DNA of 64,000 nucleotides, from the NCBI RefSeq assembly GCF_000300005.1, contig NC_018691.1, forward strand, positions 4,669,001 to 4,733,000. Direction: 5' to 3'. Numbering within the stretch: position 1 is the stretch's first letter; every line of letters starts with the position of its first letter. Of this stretch, positions 34,029-42,379 are shown one piece after another. The notes beneath the pieces are model-generated. The model worked only from the letters and a program-made list of their open reading frames with translations, was not told the origin of the DNA and ran no database searches. The DNA is from Alloalcanivorax dieselolei B5 (lineage in GTDB: Bacteria; Pseudomonadota; Gammaproteobacteria; Pseudomonadales; Alcanivoracaceae). The position numbers and the translations under genes are program-made.

Positions 34029-34621
34029 TGGCGCACCGTGAACACGGACTCTTCACGCAATCCCAGCCACTGGCGAATCCGCAGCGCCGGACTGATCACC
34101 GAGCAAACCAGGGCAACGCCCGCGGGATGCCGGGCCAGCAGAGCCCTCATGGAGGTCAACAGCTGAACGCGCTGCTGCATTTCGTCAATGACGGCGATAC
34201 GGTTCGGTAACGGATGGCGCGATTGTGCCAGGCGCAACGTCAGCAGCCGCCCCTGGTACTCCTCCTGCAAGGCGGCGTAAGCACGTTCCACCACGCTGAA
34301 GGCACTGAGCCGCTGCACCCCTGTTACTCCCAGCCCACTGCGGCCGGTCCCCGATGTGCCCGGTTCAACGGAGGTACGGCGAGCCCCATGGCTCAGCCAG
34401 CGCCACCACCAGGGCCGCCGCCGGGATTCACTCAGATACAGCGCCCAGGCCCGCAGCCGCCGAATATCGCGGCGCAGTTCCCTGGCGCGGGCATGCCGAT
34501 TACGAGCCAGGGAACGGGACACCGCCAGATACTCCTGCAAGGCTTGCACACGCCCCTGAATCGCGCACAGGGCGAGGTCGACGGGGTAACCCCCGGCATC
34601 GATCTGTTCCTGGCATCCCAT
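34025..34621 (-). CDS. Hypothetical protein, co-translated with the downstream unknown gene
   Basis: A 198-residue Arg-rich protein that I do not recognise. The N-terminal half is helical with many basic residues (RNRHARARELRRDIRRLRAWALYL), followed by a Trp cluster RRPWWWRW. The C-terminal half is helical with a hydrophobic stretch (RHPAGVALVCSVISPALRI). GAGGT lies 7 nt before the ATG, and the stop overlaps the next start. The pair may be a two-component unit of unknown kind. Confidence 0.55.
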   Translation of the reverse strand: MGCQEQIDAGGYPVDLALCAIQGRVQALQEYLAVSRSLARNRHARARELRRDIRRLRAWALYLSESRRRPWWWRWLSHGARRTSVEPGTSGTGRSGLGVTGVQRLSAFSVVERAYAALQEEYQGRLLTLRLAQSRHPLPNRIAVIDEMQQRVQLLTSMRALLARHPAGVALVCSVISPALRIRQWLGLREESVFTVRQ

Positions 34622-34830
34622 GGGTCCACCTCACACTGGGGAAAACGGAGCGCTGTTTCCGGGCCATCCACAAGCACGGCAACCGGGTTGTAACTCTAGT
34701 CAGTTCGACCGGAATCACCAAAGAGGGAAACAGTGCCGTTTGCGTGAATGGATGTAGCCGATTGTATCGGTTGGGCATGACACCCGCGGTGGCGGGAAAA
34801 GAAGATCGCCGACGGCGCGGGGGACCGCCG

Positions 34831-34866
34831 GAAAAACAACACACCGCCGGGGTGGCGGCGTGTTTT
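34831..34866 (-). terminator. Terminator after repeat lipoprotein
   Basis: On the minus strand ACACGCCGCC and GGCGGTGTGT pair around ACCCC and a T-rich tail (TTGTTTTTC) follows. It begins about 20 bp after the stop of the lipoprotein gene. Confidence 0.8.
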
Positions 34867-34884
34867 CAGACTGCAACGAAAAGA

Positions 34885-35193
34885 TCAGTTTTGGTTTTCA
34901 CCGGTAACCGCGTCTTTAACGTCTTCACCGGTTTCCTTGGTTTTTTCCCAGGTATCCTCACCGGCCTGTTTGGTCTTATCCAGGGCTTCCTTACTGGCTT
35001 CCTTAGTATCCTGCCAGGTTTGGTCGGCGCTCTCGCCGGCTTTTTCCATGGGCCCTTCGTTGGTCATATCGTCCACGGCCTGATCCACTTTCTCACCCGC
35101 TTTCTCCATCGGACCTTCCTGTTGATCGCAGGCCGCCAACCCCAGCAGGGCACCAAACAACACAACGACAAAACCTTTGCTGAACGTACGCAT
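34885..35193 (-). CDS. Small lipoprotein with a duplicated acidic segment
   Basis: A 102-residue protein with a signal peptide and lipobox LAAC. After the Cys, GPMEKAGE occurs twice 22 residues apart, and the rest is a Lys/Glu/Thr-rich helix (KEALDKTKQAGEDTWEKTKETGED) resembling LEA/YtxH-like stress proteins. AAGGAG precedes the ATG at 35193; a longer start has none. It is likely an envelope stress-related lipoprotein, but function is unknown. It has its own terminator. Confidence 0.75.
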   Translation of the reverse strand: MRTFSKGFVVVLFGALLGLAACDQQEGPMEKAGEKVDQAVDDMTNEGPMEKAGESADQTWQDTKEASKEALDKTKQAGEDTWEKTKETGEDVKDAVTGENQN

Positions 35194-35306
35194 AACTGCT
35201 CCTTGCACGTATCCATGAACGTTGCAGCAAATCTAGGCTTTTCCCCGTTTTATGTCAGCTACATGTCCGGCGTTTTCCGGGGATTTTACGAATATTCATG
35301 ATGATT

Positions 35307-36338
35307 TTACGAAACGGTATAACGGGTACCAGGCAATAAATTGAGCATTTTATGGACGATATATATCACCGTCAGCGCCACCACCACCGCCACGGTAATG
35401 GAACTGAATCGGTACAGCGTCTGATAAATGGCATCCTGCTGTGGCAATAAATACTGCCCGAAAATCACCGCGATAGTGGTTGCGCCGGCGAAACCCACGC
35501 CACTGACACCTTCCTGCACATGCCGTCGGGCAAAAAACATCAGTGCCACCCAATAAAGCGGGCCTACCAATAGCCAGTTTGAATACCAGTCGTATAACAG
35601 CAGCTGAATCAACAGCGCGGCATTGCAACCCAGTAACACGCCCACCGCCCGTGCACGACCGTACTGCAGCGCACCGGCATAGGTCATCGGGAACAACATC
35701 AACAAAGTGGTGACCTGGGCGGACAACGAATCGCGCAAATCAAAAATCTGGAAGACCAGGAAACTGACGGTGGCGACCGTCGACCCCAGCAACACCTGGT
35801 GCCGCAACTGCTCCGGACTCTTTTGTGGTGGCGAGGGGGGCGCGGCGGCCCGCTTCGATGGAAACAGACCGCACAGTAACCAGGCCACCGCCACCGTCAG
35901 CAGTGAGGCCGCCACATTGGCCTTGGCCATGCCGCCAAAATCCATGTCCGGATAACTGGCGAAATGGAACAGCACGCTGGAGGAGACCAGGCCATTGGCG
36001 CCGAACAGGAAAAAGCGCCCGCTGGCCATGCAATAGAAACGAATGGCGAACAGCGACCAGGCCAGAGGGGTCATCAATAGCGGCTGGTCACCGAACATGC
36101 CGGCCAGCACATAGACTTCCACCACGTTGACCAGCGACGCGGCCACGAACTGCAGGCTGGCATGGGCGCTGAATCGCGGCACCATGCCCAGCAGCAGCAC
36201 CGGGTAAACGCAGAAAAACAGGCCGGTGCTCCACTGGGTCAGGTGGGCGAAGCCGAACCCGATCAGGGAACCCAGGCTGATACGCAGGCATTGCCGGAAT
36301 TGATCCGGAGTCAAACTGTGAGCGTCACGTGCCGCCAT
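35307..36338 (-). CDS. DUF2955/FUSC-like inner-membrane protein
   Basis: The 343-residue protein has about ten hydrophobic helices in two similar halves separated by a cytoplasmic stretch (SKRAAAPPSPPQKSPEQLR). It matches the DUF2955/fusaric-acid-resistance-like membrane proteins that work with an HlyD-type adaptor to expel aromatic acids or drugs. The adaptor gene ends 11 bp upstream. I start at 36338; the frame extends upstream only over the adaptor gene. No outer-membrane factor is adjacent. Confidence 0.8.
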   Translation of the reverse strand: MAARDAHSLTPDQFRQCLRISLGSLIGFGFAHLTQWSTGLFFCVYPVLLLGMVPRFSAHASLQFVAASLVNVVEVYVLAGMFGDQPLLMTPLAWSLFAIRFYCMASGRFFLFGANGLVSSSVLFHFASYPDMDFGGMAKANVAASLLTVAVAWLLCGLFPSKRAAAPPSPPQKSPEQLRHQVLLGSTVATVSFLVFQIFDLRDSLSAQVTTLLMLFPMTYAGALQYGRARAVGVLLGCNAALLIQLLLYDWYSNWLLVGPLYWVALMFFARRHVQEGVSGVGFAGATTIAVIFGQYLLPQQDAIYQTLYRFSSITVAVVVALTVIYIVHKMLNLLPGTRYTVS

Positions 36339-36349
36339 ACCGGCCCCGC

Positions 36350-37423
36350 TCAGTACAGGTAGTGCAGCAGGGAGAGAACGCGGATCTGCAGCCAACCGAA
36401 GCCGTGACTGAGCCACGCCAGTCCATCCCGTGGATAAAGCTGCACGGTGGTACGCGCGCCGACCCGCAAGGGCGGTTCTTCCTCGCTGTCTTCCAGTACC
36501 AGCCGCACCCGTACCCTTTGCGCATCGCGCACCCAGCGATCGGTATTTTCCACCTGAGCCAGCTGGCCGTCCGGCACGCCCTGGCCGTCACGCACCCCTT
36601 TTCCCATGGATTGCACCCGGGCCTCGAATACCCGCCCGGGCCAGGCATCGAAAACGATCTCGGCACGGTCACCGGGGTGTACGTCGCGCAGGCTCTTTTC
36701 GCGGAAATCCGCCGCCACCCAGACCGGCGCGTCGGCGATCAGACTGACCAGGGGTTCACGGGCACGGGCATAGGTCCCCGACTCCAGTTGCAGGTTGTCC
36801 ACCACCCCGGCCACCGGTGCGCTGATGCGGGTCCGCGACCAATCCAGCCGCGCCTTTTCCAATTCGTTCATGGCCTGCGCCAGGGCCAGATTGTGCTCCT
36901 TGTCCTCGCCCAGACGGGTTTCCAGGCTGCGGATGGTGGCGCGGGCCGATTCCAGTTCGGACTCGGCGTTATCCACCGCCAGTTCGCCCTGTTCCCATTC
37001 CTGACGCGACACCGCCCCGCCCTCGAACAGATTCTTCAGCCGCTGCCGCTGCCGTCGCGCTTCCTCCAGCGTCGCCCGGGCGCTGGCCTCGCGGGCCCGG
37101 GCACCGGCCAGATCCGCCAGCAACACTGCGTTATCCTGCCCGGCCTCCGCCACCCGCAGTTCCGCGCCATCCATGATCAGCCGGTAATCCTGCTCCGCCA
37201 CGGTGAACAGCAGCTCCCCTTGATTCACCTGATCGCCGTTGGTCACCGCCACGCCGGTCACTTCACCGGCCACCTGCGGCGCCACCTGCACCACATAACG
37301 CTGCACTCGCGACAAGGTGGTCAAAGGCGCATGCAGGTCCATCCAGACCACATAAGTGAATACCAGGGCGAACACCACCAGGGCACGGCGCACCCAGCGG
37401 CTGAACTGCTGTTCGGGGGTCAT
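36350..37423 (-). CDS. HlyD/EmrA-type membrane fusion protein
   Basis: The 357-residue adaptor has one N-terminal membrane helix (RALVVFALVFTYVVWMD), then barrel-hairpin segments: biotinyl-like VAPQVAGEVTGVAVTNGDQV, a long coiled coil (about 85-185), and RISAPVAGVVDNLQLESGTYA. It links an inner-membrane exporter to the outer membrane. It is first in a two-gene operon with the DUF2955 protein, and is divergent from the lipase-like gene. Confidence 0.9.
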   Translation of the reverse strand: MTPEQQFSRWVRRALVVFALVFTYVVWMDLHAPLTTLSRVQRYVVQVAPQVAGEVTGVAVTNGDQVNQGELLFTVAEQDYRLIMDGAELRVAEAGQDNAVLLADLAGARAREASARATLEEARRQRQRLKNLFEGGAVSRQEWEQGELAVDNAESELESARATIRSLETRLGEDKEHNLALAQAMNELEKARLDWSRTRISAPVAGVVDNLQLESGTYARAREPLVSLIADAPVWVAADFREKSLRDVHPGDRAEIVFDAWPGRVFEARVQSMGKGVRDGQGVPDGQLAQVENTDRWVRDAQRVRVRLVLEDSEEEPPLRVGARTTVQLYPRDGLAWLSHGFGWLQIRVLSLLHYLY

Positions 37424-37553
37424 CAAAGGCTCCGTTGGAGAGGGAGGCCGCGCATTGTATAGCAATAGGGGCGGCCATCGTGACCACATGGTCATAGATG
37501 TACGCTGGGAGCCCCGCGGCGCCCTTGCTATGCTTCCTGGCGGAGGGCCAGGA

Positions 37554-38645
37554 ATGAAGCGCATTGGACGACAACTGGGCGGCTTGACCCAGTTGATCAC
37601 CGCCATGGGGAGTGAAATCACCCAGGTGGTACAAGACATGCACGGCGCCATCGCCAATCCGCTGGGCTGGCGCGGCGCCGACTATGTGCCGGCGCCGCGA
37701 ATCTACGGAGCCGTGCGCCTGGGCCTGCGCCACGCCGGAGACGTCGCCGCCCTTGGCGCCCTGGCCGCGGATCCCTATCGCCGGGTCAGCTATCTCGATC
37801 TGCAAAGTGTCCTCAATGGCGTCTTCGGCCAGTTGCTCAGTGCCCAGCGCAGCCACTACGCCCTGCCCATGACGCTGCATCCGGCACGGCCGGAGCCGGA
37901 GCGCGACACCCTGGTGCTGTATCTGCACGGCCTGTGCATGAATGAAAGCTGCTGGCGGCACACCGCGCAGCAGCGTTTCAATCAGCGTCTCGAAAGTACC
38001 TTCAATGCGGATATAGCCTATCTGCGCTACAACACCGGCCGTCACATTTCCGACAATGGCGCCCGCCTGTCCCGGCTGCTTGAACACACGCCTCTGCCAC
38101 CGCGGCTGATCCTGATCGGACACAGCATGGGCGGCCTGCTCGCCCGCAGTGCCGTGCATCATGCCCGCCAGCACGGCCACCGCTGGGTGGAGCGGGTGTC
38201 GCACCTGGCCTGCCTCGGGGCGCCCCATCAGGGCGCTCTGCTGGAGCAGGTGGGCAACCAGGCCAACCGGCTGCTGGCGGTAACCCCCTACTCCCGCCCG
38301 CTGATGCGGCTGGGCAATCTGCGCTCCGACGGTATCCGCGACTTGCGCTTCGGCTATGTGGTCGAGGAACAGTGGCAAGGTCTGCCGGAAGATGCGCCGC
38401 GCCCAGGCAGCAAAGTGCCGCTGGACGACCATATCGAGCATCTGTTTCTGGCCGGCACCCTGAGTGAGCACCGTACTCCCGCACCGCTGGGCGACTGGCT
38501 GGTGGGGGTCGACAGCGCTCTCGCCCGCCGCCTGTATCCGGACGCGCCGCAACTGACCCGGGCCCAGTTCCACGGCATGGGCCACATGGCCATGCTCGGT
38601 GACGCCCGCACCTACCGTGCTCTGAGCGACTGGCTGGCGCTGTGA
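37554..38645 (+). CDS. Alpha/beta hydrolase, lipase/esterase-like
   Basis: The 363-residue protein contains the nucleophile elbow GHSMGG with Ser191, an HGLCMN oxyanion region near 125, LGAPHQGA (typical of PGAP1/lipase-like hydrolases) and a C-terminal His (FHGMGHMAML). It is expected to hydrolyse carboxyl esters; no signal peptide is seen. GGAGGG precedes the ATG at 37554; an in-frame upstream ATG at 37488 is less likely. Its stop overlaps the GTG start of the methyltransferase, so the two are coupled. Confidence 0.82.
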   Translation: MKRIGRQLGGLTQLITAMGSEITQVVQDMHGAIANPLGWRGADYVPAPRIYGAVRLGLRHAGDVAALGALAADPYRRVSYLDLQSVLNGVFGQLLSAQRSHYALPMTLHPARPEPERDTLVLYLHGLCMNESCWRHTAQQRFNQRLESTFNADIAYLRYNTGRHISDNGARLSRLLEHTPLPPRLILIGHSMGGLLARSAVHHARQHGHRWVERVSHLACLGAPHQGALLEQVGNQANRLLAVTPYSRPLMRLGNLRSDGIRDLRFGYVVEEQWQGLPEDAPRPGSKVPLDDHIEHLFLAGTLSEHRTPAPLGDWLVGVDSALARRLYPDAPQLTRAQFHGMGHMAMLGDARTYRALSDWLAL

Positions 38646-39283
38646 AGATAACGTGCCGCCTGTGTCGGGCCAGCGATGCCCGGCTCTTCACCAGTGTGGA
38701 AGGCCGCGATTATTGGCGCTGCTCCCGCTGCCATCTGACGTTTCTGGATCAGAGCCAGTTGCCCGGCCGTGATCAGGAAAAAGCCCAATACGATCTGCAC
38801 CAGAACGATCCCGGAGACGCCGGCTATCGCCGCTTTCTGGATCAGGTGGCGGCGCCACTGGCCGAACGGTTGCCGGCTGGCGCCAACGGGCTGGATTACG
38901 GCTGCGGCCCCGGGCCGGCGCTGGCACGCTTGATGAGCGAACGCGGTTTTGCCATGGCTCTGTACGACCCGCTATATCACCCTGAGGCGGACGTGCTGAC
39001 ACGGCAATATGACTTCGTCACTTGCACCGAGGTGATCGAGCATTTGCACTGGCCCCATCGCGAGTGGACCCGCTTCGCCCAATTGGTGCGCCCCGGCGGC
39101 TGGCTGGGACTGATGACCCGCTGGCTTACCGACGACGCTCACTTTCCACGCTGGCACTACCGGCGGGATCCGACCCACGTTTGTTTCTGGAAACCCGAGA
39201 CCTTCGCCTGGTTGGCGCGGCGGGACGGTTGGGAAGTGGTGTACGCGGAAAACCCGGCGGTGATCTTGCGGCGGTTGGGCTGA
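38642..39283 (+). CDS. Class I SAM methyltransferase with N-terminal zinc-ribbon
   Basis: The 213-residue protein has two CxxC pairs (Cys5/Cys8 and Cys27/Cys30) likely holding Zn, then a Rossmann core with DYGCGPGPALA near 82-92 and EVIEHLHWP. It transfers a methyl group from S-adenosylmethionine to an unknown acceptor. The start is GTG, overlapping the hydrolase TGA by 4 bp (GTGA). The pairing with an esterase suggests an acyl or lipid-linked acceptor, which is only inference. Confidence 0.82.
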   Translation: MKITCRLCRASDARLFTSVEGRDYWRCSRCHLTFLDQSQLPGRDQEKAQYDLHQNDPGDAGYRRFLDQVAAPLAERLPAGANGLDYGCGPGPALARLMSERGFAMALYDPLYHPEADVLTRQYDFVTCTEVIEHLHWPHREWTRFAQLVRPGGWLGLMTRWLTDDAHFPRWHYRRDPTHVCFWKPETFAWLARRDGWEVVYAENPAVILRRLG

Positions 39284-39284
39284 C

Positions 39285-39306
39285 GCCGGACGCCGAGGCG
39301 CCCGGC
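39285..39306. terminator. Imperfect hairpin between methyltransferase and YceI gene
   Basis: GCCGG-A-CGCC pairs with GGCG-C-CCGGC (one mismatch). It lies between converging genes but no T run follows, so termination is uncertain. Confidence 0.35.
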
Positions 39307-39315
39307 ATCTGGCGA

Positions 39316-39912
39316 TTACTGCCGCACGCCTTCCACGGAGATAATAATGTCCACCGTTTCCGAGGCCGGTCCCAGATTGGTGGTGATGCCAAAGTCCGCC
39401 AATTTCAGAGTGGCGGTCGCCTCCAGCCCCATGCGATAGCCGCCCCAGGGATCATCGCCATAGCCAATCAGCTTGGCGTCCAGAGTGACCGGCTTGGTGA
39501 CACCATGCAGAGTGAAATCACCGGTGATCCGGGCGCTTTCATCGCCGGTTTTTTCGATCCCGGTACTCTTGAAGGTAGCGGTCGGATACTTGCCCACGTC
39601 GAGGAAATCCGCGCCGCGCAGATGCTTGTCACGCTCGGCATGATTGCTGTCCAGGCTGGCGGTCTTGATGGTGGCTTCCACGGTGCTGTTTTCCGGATTG
39701 TCGGCGTCCACGGTGAAAGCGCCGTCGAAATCATTGAAGCGGCCGTACAGCCAGCTGTAACCCAGGTGGGAAATCTTGAACATGATGAACTGGTGCTGCC
39801 CTTCGGTATCGAAGTGGTAGGTACCGGCGGGCTTATCGGCGGCCAGAGCCGCGGAGCTCAACATCAACGCCGACATCAAAGCCAGCACGGGAGCGGTGAA
39901 CAGCTTGTACAT
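39316..39912 (-). CDS. YceI family periplasmic lipid-binding protein
   Basis: The 198-residue protein has a signal peptide ending ALAA and the YceI lipocalin-like pattern: [54 protein letters not shown] and [11 protein letters not shown]. Members bind polyisoprenoids such as ubiquinone in a barrel. AAGGAG precedes the ATG. The cytochrome b561 gene lies 17 bp upstream on the same strand, a recurrent pairing that hints at a quinone-linked role. Confidence 0.92.
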   Translation of the reverse strand: MYKLFTAPVLALMSALMLSSAALAADKPAGTYHFDTEGQHQFIMFKISHLGYSWLYGRFNDFDGAFTVDADNPENSTVEATIKTASLDSNHAERDKHLRGADFLDVGKYPTATFKSTGIEKTGDESARITGDFTLHGVTKPVTLDAKLIGYGDDPWGGYRMGLEATATLKLADFGITTNLGPASETVDIIISVEGVRQ

Positions 39913-39929
39913 GGGTTGTTCTCCTTGGA

Positions 39930-40502
39930 TTAACGATGGGATGAAGGCCGGCGGGGCGCCAGGCCGAAAATACGGCGCAAAGTATCGTCGCGATCGATGA
40001 AGTGGTGTTTGAGCGCCGCCAGCGCATGCAGCGCGGCCAGCACGATCACCGCCCAGGTAGCCCAGTAATGCACGGCCCCGGCGAGATCCTCGAGACCACT
40101 GCGGCGACCGGTCAGCGACGGCACCGAGAACCAATTGAACACCTGGATCGGCGCGCCATCGGCGGTACTGATCAGATAACCGCTGATCATCGCCACCAGC
40201 AGCAGCAAATAAAGCGCCCAGTGGGCCAGTCCGGCACCGATTCTCTCCCAGGCATGGTGCTGCTCGGGAGCCTTCGGCGGCGGCGACAGCACCCGCCAGA
40301 TCAGACGCACCAGCACCGTCGCCAACAGCAGCAATCCGATACTGCGATGCCAGTGCGGCGCGCTGCGATACCAGGGGTGGTAATAACCCAGCTCCACCAT
40401 GTACAGCCCAAGGCCGAACAAGGCGAACACCACCAAGGCCACCAGCCAATGCAGCCCCACGGTGACGACACCGTAACGCTGATCATCATTGCGCCATTTC
40501 AT
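39930..40502 (-). CDS. Cytochrome b561
   Basis: The 190-residue inner-membrane protein has four helices ([82 protein letters not shown]) with paired His ligands for two b haems. It moves electrons between quinol and a periplasmic acceptor. GGGGA precedes the ATG at 40502. It forms an operon with the YceI gene. Confidence 0.92.
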   Translation of the reverse strand: MKWRNDDQRYGVVTVGLHWLVALVVFALFGLGLYMVELGYYHPWYRSAPHWHRSIGLLLLATVLVRLIWRVLSPPPKAPEQHHAWERIGAGLAHWALYLLLLVAMISGYLISTADGAPIQVFNWFSVPSLTGRRSGLEDLAGAVHYWATWAVIVLAALHALAALKHHFIDRDDTLRRIFGLAPRRPSSHR

Positions 40503-40703
40503 TCTCGATCCCCGGGCGTTTTCACTGATTTCCAATAGCCGAGCCGAAACGCGGACACACAAATCACGCTTAACCGCCGGATATCTTGGCCCAGAAAATG
40601 GGCGAACAGGAATCCAATCAATGACGCATTTGCATCAAAAATTTAGATTGGTGTGATAGCGGCTGCCGCAACTTGCCCGGCGAAGGCATCGACAAGAGAG
40701 AAA
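40503..40703. other. Intergenic, promoter of cytochrome b561/YceI operon
   Basis: About 200 bp between the b561 start and the small-membrane-protein gene. I see no palindrome, terminator-like hairpin or coding signal. Confidence 0.4.
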
Positions 40704-40805
40704 TCACCCGGCCACCACCATGGCGATGAACAAGGCGATCAGGGCGAGGGAAATAATGATTGCCAGACGTTTGAGAGTTCCGGCTCCCCGGTTAGACCAA
40801 TCCAT
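40704..40805 (-). CDS. 33-residue single-pass membrane protein
   Basis: A short reading frame encodes MDWSNRGAGTLKRL, then a hydrophobic helix of about 18 residues (AIIISLALIALFIAMVV) and ends AG. The ribosome-binding site GGAGGAG at 6-7 nt before the ATG is one of the strongest in the window. A basic residue cluster before the helix fits insertion with the N-terminus inside. Similar tiny membrane proteins modulate transporters or stress sensors, but no partner can be named. It lies alone between cytochrome b561 and the acetyltransferase gene. Confidence 0.6.
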   Translation of the reverse strand: MDWSNRGAGTLKRLAIIISLALIALFIAMVVAG

Positions 40806-40891
40806 AGCGGCTCCTCCGTTGCCACCAGGACTATAGACAGCCACGGGCCACGGGCGCGAGAAGGGTGTCCTACACATGGAAAGTTTTACAT

Positions 40892-41488
40892 TTATTCCGG
40901 GGCATCACGCAACCAGAATTGCATGGTTTTCCGGGTTTCCTCCTGATCCCCCAGGTCACGCCAGCCAAAGCCGGTGGTCAACCCCGCTGCCGGACGGTAG
41001 CCACGGCCGCGCCAGAACGGTTCCAAGCCGGTGTATCCCCGCGGCTGACGCGGATCATCCACGGCCCGGACCACGCTACAGAAGGCGGTGGTGGGGAAAC
41101 CGAAGTCACTGGCGTACAACTCGCGCAAATCGAAAAAGCGATGGCCGATCCCCTGACCTCGATAGTCCGGCAACAGCACCGACTCACCGAAATAATAGAC
41201 CTGCTCCGGCGAGGGCCCCTGTTGCCGGAACGGCACCAGAAATTCCTCGTCCGCGTCTTCAAGCGGCAATGCCGACGCCACCCCCACCACCCGATTGTAT
41301 TCCAGCGCCAATACGAACAGGCTGCGGTCGGATCTCGCGTAGCGATCCAGATAACGGCGCTCATAGTCCGGATCCCCATCGTAGAGATAGGGGTAATCGC
41401 GAAACACCCGGATGCGCAATCCGGCCAACTCATCCAACCAGGGTTCCACGGCGATCCCGCTCACCGGACGAATTTCCACACTGGACAT
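40892..41488 (-). CDS. GNAT family N-acetyltransferase
   Basis: A 198-residue protein with the GNAT acetyl-CoA loop LLPDYRGQGIGHRFFDLRE (motif A, R-G-Q-G-I-G) and strands LFVLALEYNRVVGVASALPL. It would transfer an acetyl group from acetyl-CoA to an amine. The target is unknown. The gene has no operon partner in reach. Confidence 0.88.
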   Translation of the reverse strand: MSSVEIRPVSGIAVEPWLDELAGLRIRVFRDYPYLYDGDPDYERRYLDRYARSDRSLFVLALEYNRVVGVASALPLEDADEEFLVPFRQQGPSPEQVYYFGESVLLPDYRGQGIGHRFFDLRELYASDFGFPTTAFCSVVRAVDDPRQPRGYTGLEPFWRGRGYRPAAGLTTGFGWRDLGDQEETRKTMQFWLRDAPE

Positions 41489-41572
41489 ACTGCTGATCTC
41501 CTGATTGCCGCCGTCGATGCTAGATCACCAGAGCCGGTCCGGCCAGTGGCAACCCCCTGAACCGGCAGGCAG

Positions 41573-42379
41573 TCAGGAATTCAGTTCCACGGCGAAGCGG
41601 CGGCGCATCAGCCGATGGTAAAGATCAGGCGCCAGTCGCCACAGCAAACTGGCCATGAGAGTGAAGCGATCCGGGAACAGTCGTTTGTCGCCCCGCTCAA
41701 AGGCATCCAGAACGCGCCCGGCCATCCACTCGGCACTGCGCACCCTGCCCACCGAGGAGCGGGCATGAGCGGCGGGTTTACCGTCGAAACCCAGGGCATT
41801 GCTTTCGATCGGCGTGGCCAGGAAGCTGGGGTAGACCATCAACACGCCGATACCCTGATCCGCCACTTCGCCGCGCAATACCTCGAAGAACTGCGCCAGC
41901 GCGGCTTTGGCGCTGCAGTAACCGGCCCGCCCCAGCACCGGCATCCAACCGGCCATGGAGCCAATGTTGATCACGCAGCCGCCGCTATCGCGCAGCAGCG
42001 GCAAGCATCCCAGAGTCAGGGCCACCGGCGCCTCCCAGTCCACCGCCATGACCTGGCGAAGGACCTTCAACTCGGTGCGCGCCGCCAGCGAACGATGGGT
42101 AATGCCGGCGTTGTTGATCAACACATCCAGGCGCCCCCGGGCCGCGACCTGTTCAATCAGACGGTCGCGGCCCGGCCCGTCGGTGAGGTCCAGAGCGTAA
42201 TGCGTCACCCGTCGCGGATCGACGGCGGCCAATTGCGCGCTCTTGTCGGCGAGCGCCGCGGCATCGCGGTCCACCAGAATAAGCCGGTGGCCGCGTTGGA
42301 AAGCCGCTTGAGCCAGCGCCCAGCCCAGGCCGGAAGCGGCGCCGGTGATCAGCATGGTGGTTTCCGCGTTCACCGTCAT
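41573..42379 (-). CDS. SDR family oxidoreductase
   Basis: A 268-residue classical SDR with TGAASGLG near residues 12-19, NNAG near 91-94, and YCSAK (Tyr and Lys of the active site). VDRDA after strand 2 (Asp) favours NAD(H). The C-terminal part is basic and hydrophobic (MRRRFAVELNS), as in membrane-associated hydroxysteroid/retinol-type SDRs. It overlaps the epimerase gene by 4 bp and is the last of a cluster with BASS transporter and FMO genes. The substrate is unknown. Confidence 0.86.
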   Translation of the reverse strand: MTVNAETTMLITGAASGLGWALAQAAFQRGHRLILVDRDAAALADKSAQLAAVDPRRVTHYALDLTDGPGRDRLIEQVAARGRLDVLINNAGITHRSLAARTELKVLRQVMAVDWEAPVALTLGCLPLLRDSGGCVINIGSMAGWMPVLGRAGYCSAKAALAQFFEVLRGEVADQGIGVLMVYPSFLATPIESNALGFDGKPAAHARSSVGRVRSAEWMAGRVLDAFERGDKRLFPDRFTLMASLLWRLAPDLYHRLMRRRFAVELNS

